From positions 992,001 to 1,056,000 of the forward strand of contig NZ_CP048433.1 of the NCBI RefSeq assembly GCF_010509075.1: a stretch of 64,000 bases of DNA, written 5' to 3'. Of the stretch, positions 59,151 to 64,000 are shown piece after piece; within the stretch, counting starts at the first letter, position 1; every line of letters begins with the position of its first letter. Source of the stretch: Collinsella aerofaciens ATCC 25986. GTDB lineage: Bacteria; Actinomycetota; Coriobacteriia; Coriobacteriales; Coriobacteriaceae. The notes beneath the pieces are model-generated. The model saw only the letters and a program-made list of their open reading frames with translations. It searched no databases and was not told the DNA's origin. The position numbers were made by a program, and so were the translations under genes.

Positions 59151-59271
59151 TTTCGGCAATCCCCTTTCCCCACCCCATTCAAATACAACAATTTTGTTAG
59201 TCTTGGTTAACTTTTTAGCATAAAACGGGTATCCTTTGCGGCGTCAAACAAACGGCACGCAGGAGCTCACC

Positions 59272-60528
59272 ATGCTCAACCATCTCAAACAACACTTTGG
59301 CTCGCACCGCACCGGAGGCCACGGAGGTCTGGATATCGCCCGGCATATCGGCCCCGGGCTGCTCGTGACCGTCGGCTTTATCGATCCGGGCAACTGGGCC
59401 TCCAACATGGCCGCCGGCTCGCAGTTTGGCTACGCGCTGCTGTGGATCGTCACGCTGTCCACGATCATGCTGATCGTCTTGCAGCACAACGCGGCGCACC
59501 TGGGCATCGCCACGGGCGCCTGCCTTGCCGAGGCCACGACCCGCTTTCTCCCCCGCTTCGTTGGGCGCACGGTGCTCGCCAGTGCCTATCTCGCGACCAT
59601 CGCCACCGCCATGGCCGAAGTCCTGGGTGGCGCGATTGCCCTTCAAATGCTCTTTGGGCTGCCCGTGCGCGCGGGCTGCGTCATCGTGGCGGCAGTATCG
59701 ATGGCGATGCTCATGACGAGCTCCTACAAGCGCGCCGAGCGATGGATCATCGCCTTCGTCGGCGTGGTAGGACTCTCGTTTTTGGCTGAGCTCACGCTGG
59801 TCAAGGTCGACTGGCCGCAGGCCGCCGCAAGCTGGATCACACCCAGTATGCCCACCGGCTCGGCCGCGATTATCGTAAGTGTCCTAGGCGCGGTCGTTAT
59901 GCCTCACAACCTCTTCCTGCACTCCGAGGTCATCCAATCCATGCACTTCGAAGGCCAAGGCGAGCAGGTTATCGAGGAACGTCTGCGCTACGAGCTCTTC
60001 GACACGCTCTTTTCGATGGGCGTGGGCTGGGCGATCAACTCGGCCATGGTCATCCTGGCCGCAACGACCTTCTTTGCGCACGGCATTGTCGTAGACGACC
60101 TCGCCGTCGCAGCGGACACGCTCTCCCCCATTCTGGGCCCGGCAAGCTCGACCATCTTTGCGGTGGCACTGCTGTTTGCGGGCATATCGAGTAGTGTGAC
60201 GGCGGGCATGGCGGCGGGCACCATCACCGCGGGCATGTTCGACGAGGAATACAACATCCACGACCGGCATTCATCGATTGGAGTGGCGGTCTGTTTCGTC
60301 GGCGCAGTGGCTGCGTGCCTGATCGTCCTGAATCCTTTTGAGGGTCTCATCTGGAGTCAGGCGCTGCTGTCGCTTCAGTTGCCGATTACGGTCTTTGTGC
60401 TCATACGACTCACCAGTTCGCCCCGCGTTATGGGCAAATACGCCAACTCGCGCCCGCTCAACGCGCTGCTCGTAGGGATCGGCGTCATCGTGACGATTCT
60501 CGACATCGTGCTGCTAACGGGGATGTAA
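59272..60528 (+). CDS. mntH: NRAMP-family divalent metal transporter
   Basis: The 418-residue membrane protein imports Mn2+ (or Fe2+) with protons. The metal-binding motif of helix 1 is GFIDPGNWASNMAAG and that of helix 6 VVMPHNLFLHS. Eleven hydrophobic spans are expected and the length fits. CAGGAG lies 6 nt before the ATG at 59272; the longer frame upstream lacks a ribosome site. AT-rich DNA with GTTAG...TTAAC arms near 59200 could hold a DtxR/MntR-type operator, but no consensus is clear. Confidence 0.95.
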   Translation: MLNHLKQHFGSHRTGGHGGLDIARHIGPGLLVTVGFIDPGNWASNMAAGSQFGYALLWIVTLSTIMLIVLQHNAAHLGIATGACLAEATTRFLPRFVGRTVLASAYLATIATAMAEVLGGAIALQMLFGLPVRAGCVIVAAVSMAMLMTSSYKRAERWIIAFVGVVGLSFLAELTLVKVDWPQAAASWITPSMPTGSAAIIVSVLGAVVMPHNLFLHSEVIQSMHFEGQGEQVIEERLRYELFDTLFSMGVGWAINSAMVILAATTFFAHGIVVDDLAVAADTLSPILGPASSTIFAVALLFAGISSSVTAGMAAGTITAGMFDEEYNIHDRHSSIGVAVCFVGAVAACLIVLNPFEGLIWSQALLSLQLPITVFVLIRLTSSPRVMGKYANSRPLNALLVGIGVIVTILDIVLLTGM

Positions 60529-60604
60529 TTGGGATGGCGTGGCTGTCCAGATATAACGTCCCAATCTGTAACACGTAAGGCCGTTTTAAACCGTCAGATA
60601 AATC

Positions 60605-60638
60605 AAAAAGGTCCCAGCCGGAATATCCAGCCGGGACC
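60605..60638 (-). terminator. Terminator of the rubredoxin gene
   Basis: On the minus strand GGTCCCGGCTGG and CCGGCTGGGACC pair and are followed by TTTTTGATT. It may also end mntH on the plus strand. Confidence 0.82.
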
Positions 60639-60681
60639 CTTGGACAGAGCTCTGTATGGCTAATCGCCGTGTGTCTACGAG

Positions 60682-60825
60682 CTACTCCTCGACAAGCTCA
60701 AACTCATCGGGACCAACGCCGCACACCGGGCACACGTAATCCTCGGGCAGCTCGGGCGTGTCGACCTCAACCTCGTAACCGCAAACGGTGCACACAAACT
60801 TATACGTCTTCTTCTCCTCAGCCAT
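60682..60825 (-). CDS. Rubredoxin
   Basis: The 47-residue protein, starting [18 protein letters not shown], is a one-iron electron carrier. The iron site is CTVCG (Cys12, Cys15) and CPVCG (Cys32, Cys35), with the acidic tail [18 protein letters not shown] precedes the ATG. It lies directly after a flavin-reductase gene, which resembles the split form of high-molecular-weight rubredoxin. It probably passes electrons to oxygen- or peroxide-reducing enzymes elsewhere. Confidence 0.93.
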   Translation of the reverse strand: MAEEKKTYKFVCTVCGYEVEVDTPELPEDYVCPVCGVGPDEFELVEE

Positions 60826-60869
60826 GATGTTCTCCTCTCGAACGCGACTGGTGATGTACTTCGCTTATT

Positions 60870-60897
60870 AGTATAGGTTCTTAATAATATAATGCAA
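60870..60897 (-). promoter_or_regulatory. Rubredoxin promoter
   Basis: On the minus strand TTGCAT, a 16-bp spacer and TATACT lie in AT-rich DNA 45 bp before the rubredoxin start. Confidence 0.7.
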
Positions 60898-60914
60898 GTA
60901 TTTTTAGAACATTT

Positions 60915-61418
60915 CTAGCCTTGATACGACGAGGCTTTGGGCGGTGTCTTGCCCTTCAAGACCTTGTGATAGTAGTCATAGGTCAGCGAGGCCTCGCTGC
61001 TCAAGCGCTCGGCATCCTCCACCTCGCCAATAAAGAGCAGGTGCGTGCCCACATCCACGGTATCAATCAGACGGCAGCTAAACAGGGCCGCCGCGTGCTC
61101 GGGCACATAGGGCATGCCCAGAGCCGTCTCGCGGGTCTCGTATTTGGCAAACTTGTCATAATCGCTGCTGGTGCGGAACCCAAAGTTACCGATGTAGAGC
61201 ATGTCGGCGGTCTGATCGATCACGGTCAGCGCGAACGCTTTGGCCGATGCGATGACGCCCGAGGTGACATTGTCCTTGTTCACGGCAATCGAGATGCGCG
61301 GCGGGACGGACGTCACCTGCACCGCTGTGTTGATAACGCAGCCGGCGCGCAGCCCGTCGGCCGCGGCGCTCACCACATACAGGCCGCTCGGCATCGTAAA
61401 GAACGCAGTTTTGTCCAT
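60915..61418 (-). CDS. Flavin reductase-like FMN-binding protein
   Basis: The 167-residue protein has the split-barrel flavin reductase fold: PSGLYVVSAAADGLRAGCVINTAVQVTS, PPRISIAVNKDNVTSGVI and FALTVIDQTAD are typical. It may reduce FMN or pass electrons to the rubredoxin downstream; in acetogens the same two domains are fused as Hrb. GGGGAG lies before the start at 61418. An upstream 64-residue extension overlapping a palindrome and a terminator was excluded. Confidence 0.9.
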   Translation of the reverse strand: MDKTAFFTMPSGLYVVSAAADGLRAGCVINTAVQVTSVPPRISIAVNKDNVTSGVIASAKAFALTVIDQTADMLYIGNFGFRTSSDYDKFAKYETRETALGMPYVPEHAAALFSCRLIDTVDVGTHLLFIGEVEDAERLSSEASLTYDYYHKVLKGKTPPKASSYQG

Positions 61419-61469
61419 AACGATCACTCCCCTAGCTCGGGTTGGAACCTCATGAATGTATGTACCCAC

Positions 61470-61503
61470 AAAAAAGGCGGCACCCATAACGGACGCCGCC
61501 TTT
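61470..61503 (-). terminator. Terminator of the smpB transcript
   Basis: On the minus strand AAAGGCGGC pairs with GCCGCCTTT and is followed by TTTGTG. It lies about 120 bp after smpB, beyond family A copy 5. Confidence 0.75.
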
Positions 61504-61545
61504 GAGACATATGTGTCAGAACAGTAAGAAAGATGAGACGCCCGC

Positions 61546-61612
61546 AGTTGCGGTGAAATAGGGACTGAATAGCCCCTCAAACAGGCAAAACAGTCCGTAT
61601 TCCACCGCAACT
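61546..61612. repeat. Palindromic repeat family A, copy 5
   Basis: AGTTGCGGTGAAATAGGGAC and its near complement (ending 61612) form about 22 bp of stem with two mismatches; it lies 13 bp after smpB. Confidence 0.82.
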
Positions 61613-61624
61613 TATGCAGAGTGC

Positions 61625-62095
61625 CTAACGGTTGCGTTCCTTAAGGGCGCGGTCGATCTCGCGTTGGACATCACGCTTGGCCATGTCCTCGCGCTTGTCA
61701 TAGAGCTTCTTGCCGCGACCCAGACCCAGCAGCAGCTTTACGCGGCCGTCGGTATTAAAGTAGAGCTCCAACGGAACCAGCGCATAACCACGGTTGCGAA
61801 GTTTGCCGTCAAGAAAGTCGATCTCTTTGCGGTGCAGCAGCAGACGACGCCGACGGTCGGGATCGCGATTCCACACGCCACCATGGCTATAAGGGTGGAT
61901 ATGCAGGCCGACGAGCCAGCACTCCCCGCCGCGGATCAGCGCGAAGGTATCGGTTATCTGGCAGGCGCGCTCGCGAATCGACTTGACCTCGGTGCCGCTC
62001 AGTTCAATGCCACACTCAAATGTCTCATCGATAAAGTACTCGTGATGTGCCGAGCGATTCTTGGAAATGAGCTTGCGCTCGCGCTTACTGGGCAT
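61625..62095 (-). CDS. smpB: SsrA-binding protein SmpB
   Basis: The 156-residue protein carries tmRNA to stalled ribosomes for trans-translation. Family motifs are NRSAHHEYFIDETFECGIEL, GTEVKSIRE, and the C-terminal basic tail GRGKKLYDKREDMAKRD. GGAGG lies 6 nt before the ATG. The start overlaps the end of the upstream TPR gene by 11 nt, so translation is coupled. ssrA is not seen in the window. Confidence 0.97.
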   Translation of the reverse strand: MPSKRERKLISKNRSAHHEYFIDETFECGIELSGTEVKSIRERACQITDTFALIRGGECWLVGLHIHPYSHGGVWNRDPDRRRRLLLHRKEIDFLDGKLRNRGYALVPLELYFNTDGRVKLLLGLGRGKKLYDKREDMAKRDVQREIDRALKERNR

Positions 62096-63002
62096 CGCCG
62101 GCCTCCTTGGCGCCGTCGGCGTTTGAGCCCGCAGCCTCGCGCTTTGCCTTGCGCTCGGCATTGAGCTCAGCATCGCTCTCGCGCACCAGCTTGATAATCG
62201 CCGCGCAGGCCTCCTCGCCCACCAGGTCGCGGGCGCGCACCGTCAGGCGCGTCGCCTCCTGTTTGTCGCCGTCGCTTGCAGCATCGGTCGCGCACATAAT
62301 CAGGCAGATGGCAATCTCGGCCGAAGGCGAGGTCGGCACGCCTTGCAGGGCCAATTCACCCATCACGTGGTCGTCGCTCTCATCAGCGGCATCCGGATAG
62401 GTGGTATGGATCTTGTTGAGCAGGCGCGTCGTATGCGCATCGTTGGGCGCCAGGCGCAGCGCCAGACGCGCGCAGCCCACGGCAGCCGAAACGTTCTCGG
62501 TCTCGGGCTCCAAGAAGTACTGACCTAGATTGGCGTAAGCGCGGGCGGCGCACTTGCCATCGCTTGCACGCTCCAGCACCGAGAACGAGAGCGACGCCCA
62601 TTCCTGCTTGTCCTCGAGTGCGCGGAACAGCTCGGCCAAATCCAAGCGATAGTTGCAGTTCATGGGGTCCCAACGCACAGCCTGCATCAGGGCATTACGA
62701 GCGCTCACATAATCCTGCTGGCGAATGTAGGCAAACGCCATGTCAGAGTACAGGCGGTCAAACGGCACCTCGACCTGCACGAGCTCGCGCGGATCCTTCT
62801 CCACGCGGCGATAGGCCAAGCGCTCAAACTTGCTATCGAAGCTAAAGTATTGGCGCTTCTCCTCCGTCTTGCACTCAGCGTCGATATACTCCTCGGCGAG
62901 CTCCACCAGACGCTCCAGCAGCGGTGTCGCCGTAGCCAGGTCGCCCTGCGCCAGATAGTTCTCGGCATACGTGATGTCTTGCAAGCTGATGGGCAGATCC
63001 AT
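62085..63002 (-). CDS. TPR-like protein of unknown function
   Basis: The 305-residue helical protein contains repeated tetratricopeptide-like pairs (ENYLAQGDLATATPLLERLVELAEEY; AFAYIRQQDYVSARNALMQAVRWDP; ANLGQYFLEPE...SAAVGCARLALRLAP). Such scaffolds bind other proteins. The C terminus is charged (ELNAERKAKREAAGS). It overlaps smpB, but no link to trans-translation is known to me. GAGGAG precedes the start at 63002. Confidence 0.8.
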   Translation of the reverse strand: MDLPISLQDITYAENYLAQGDLATATPLLERLVELAEEYIDAECKTEEKRQYFSFDSKFERLAYRRVEKDPRELVQVEVPFDRLYSDMAFAYIRQQDYVSARNALMQAVRWDPMNCNYRLDLAELFRALEDKQEWASLSFSVLERASDGKCAARAYANLGQYFLEPETENVSAAVGCARLALRLAPNDAHTTRLLNKIHTTYPDAADESDDHVMGELALQGVPTSPSAEIAICLIMCATDAASDGDKQEATRLTVRARDLVGEEACAAIIKLVRESDAELNAERKAKREAAGSNADGAKEAGDAQ

Positions 63003-63057
63003 GGCTACTCCTCGATCTGAGCGAAACACGGCAGGCGCCGTATATACGGTCAATACA

Positions 63058-63086
63058 CAAAACCCGGGTCTCTTACGAGGCCCGGG
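63058..63086 (-). terminator. Terminator of the tRNA pair
   Basis: On the minus strand CCCGGGCCTC-GTAA-GAGACCCGGG is a 10-bp stem with one G-T or A-C mismatch, followed by TTTTG. It ends the tRNA-Gln/tRNA-Glu transcript just before the TPR gene. Confidence 0.85.
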
Positions 63087-63096
63087 CGTTCAATTT

Positions 63097-63173
63097 TGGT
63101 AGCCCGTACCAGATTCGAACTGGTGATCTCCGCCTTGAGAGGGCGGCGTCCTAAACCGCTAGACGAACGGGCC
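63097..63173 (-). tRNA. tRNA-Glu (CTC anticodon)
   Basis: The minus strand folds into a cloverleaf from GGCCCGT to the encoded CCA. The anticodon arm is CCGCC-CTCTCAA-GGCGG, giving anticodon CTC (codon GAG). The T-arm contains GTTCGAATC. CCA is encoded (63097-63099). Confidence 0.93.
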
Positions 63174-63190
63174 ATATGTAGCAAATGCAA

Positions 63191-63264
63191 TGGCTGGGAT
63201 GGAGGGAGTCGAACCCCCATTGACGGAACCAGAATCCGCTGTCCTGCCATTAGACGACATCCCA
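63191..63264 (-). tRNA. tRNA-Gln (CTG anticodon)
   Basis: The minus strand reads TGGGATG...CATCCCAG-CCA. The anticodon arm is GCGGA-TTCTGGT-TCCGT, giving anticodon CTG (codon CAG). The T-arm contains GGTTCGACTCC. CCA is encoded. Confidence 0.93.
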
Positions 63265-63540
63265 ATGACTGCATCGCTGCGCTCGGCTATGCCTTTGCGC
63301 AAGAAAGAAATATACGGGAAGTCTCGCCGTGACGCAAGCCCCAATTTTGACTTTTTTGAAATTCAGTCAAATTGGCCTAATTTAGTCCAACCCGTGAAGG
63401 ACCTGTGAAGCCGACCGCTGTACACGAAGGGCAAAACGCCGCGAGCGGTAGCCGTCAACCGTTGGCAGATTCTACCGCGAAAACGATAGCACCAGGCAAC
63501 ACAATCGAAGTATCAATGATCACGTAGATATCGAGGCGCC
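63265..63540. other. Gene-less stretch before the last gene
   Basis: About 275 bp with the minus-strand tRNA promoter region (AT-rich near 63320-63380) and the upstream region of the 63541 gene. No further gene seen. Confidence 0.35.
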
Positions 63541-63951
63541 ATGGACGAAGAGCTTGATTACCTATGGGAGACCCTGGGCCTCGAGATCACTGCCGACCTT
63601 TGGCCCGAACGGGACAAAATCCATCCCACACTGCGCCCCGCCATTACTGTGGTGCAGGCAAAATACCGCCGTGCATCCTTTTTGATCATGCGGATGTCAT
63701 GGCACGCGGGACTCCCCGACCTTAAGCGAATCCAGGCAAGTCTCGTCGAGCTGTCCGGCATGCCGACCGTCATATCCGAGGCGCACCTGGAACAGCGTCA
63801 GCGCGAGCGACTGCAACAGCAGCGGATTCCCTTTATCTGCCCTGGCGTTCAGGCATATCTGCCCTTTATGGACGAGGAGTACTGGAGCGGCAAGCCCAAC
63901 AAGCACGTAAAGGTCTACGATCCGCACGAATGGGCACAGCTGGCGGACTGA
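63541..63951 (+). CDS. Small protein of unknown function
   Basis: The 136-residue protein is not recognised with certainty. The segment RIPFICPGVQAYLPFMDEEYW recalls C-terminal parts of MarR-like proteins in gut Firmicutes and Actinobacteria; the winged-helix part is not evident. GAGG lies 4 nt before the ATG. No membrane span or signal peptide is visible. It may be a truncated relative of such regulators. Confidence 0.6.
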   Translation: MDEELDYLWETLGLEITADLWPERDKIHPTLRPAITVVQAKYRRASFLIMRMSWHAGLPDLKRIQASLVELSGMPTVISEAHLEQRQRERLQQQRIPFICPGVQAYLPFMDEEYWSGKPNKHVKVYDPHEWAQLAD

Positions 63952-64000
63952 CTGGGGCAGGCCCGCCGACGGAAAGTGCATCCCACCCTGAGCACTCAAA

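Noticed and set aside
59151-59271. Manganese riboswitch (yybP-ykoY type) before mntH
   Set aside because: The space is short and the paired elements of that riboswitch are not visible.

Overview
The window is high-GC DNA densely packed with anaerobe genes: an [FeFe] hydrogenase, a rubredoxin/flavin-reductase pair, an Fe-dependent alcohol dehydrogenase, a maltose-type PTS with a GH4 glucosidase, an EFR1-type ferredoxin, and no respiratory chain. The gene set and codon use fit an anaerobic gut actinobacterium of the class Coriobacteriia, most likely Collinsella. This is a judgement from family recognition; no search was run.

Layout. 1-13.4 kb, minus strand: a truncated SWIM/SNF2 helicase, DnaE, and an AddA/AddB-like helicase-nuclease pair. 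13.6-17.6 kb: a YerC/TrpR-like regulator, a four-helix 'phage holin family' membrane protein, then an Rrf2 regulator divergent from cysK, with mnmA downstream (sulfur metabolism). 17.8-23.9 kb: a HipA-like kinase fused to a DNA-binding domain, an M42 peptidase, a FucO-like dehydrogenase, an AT-rich tubby/LURP-like gene and a YoaK-like membrane protein. 24.1-27.5 kb: a YgiQ-type radical SAM protein, a CPBP protease and an orphan RelB/DinJ antitoxin. 27.7-33.8 kb, minus: one operon of a NuoF(4Fe-4S)-GltD fusion, the hydrogenase, a lipoprotein and a fused ABC permease-ATPase. 34.0-38.7 kb, minus: a PTS operon (EIIA, LicT-type antiterminator, EIICB, 6-phospho-alpha-glucosidase) with a possible antitermination leader. 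38.8-49.2 kb: two virtually identical IS150-type IS3 elements in direct orientation flank an EFR1 ferredoxin, a DEAD-box helicase and a copA-copZ-csoR copper locus. 49.2-64 kb: a small membrane Zn-ribbon protein, an amidohydrolase, an unknown protein, gltBD, mntH, rubredoxin plus flavin reductase, smpB with a TPR gene, tRNA-Gln and tRNA-Glu, and a small unknown protein.

The most unusual property is the intergenic DNA. At least six families of long palindromes (arms of about 12-31 bp) recur between genes. Family A has five copies, family B six copies including a triple array with an 80-bp period, and families C, D, E and G the rest. In addition two elements of about 236 nt share only their inverted termini. 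IS copy 1 is inserted exactly inside one of these palindromes. The palindromes look like REP/MITE-type mobile sequences partly used as terminators; none is linked here to a recognisable REP-type transposase.

Functional links: Rrf2-cysK-mnmA joins cysteine synthesis to tRNA thiolation. CsoR probably represses copA-copZ through a GC palindrome in the copA promoter. LicT probably controls the PTS operon. The hydrogenase operon pairs H2 and NAD(P)H chemistry with a private ABC importer of unknown substrate and is the best candidate for an undescribed system.
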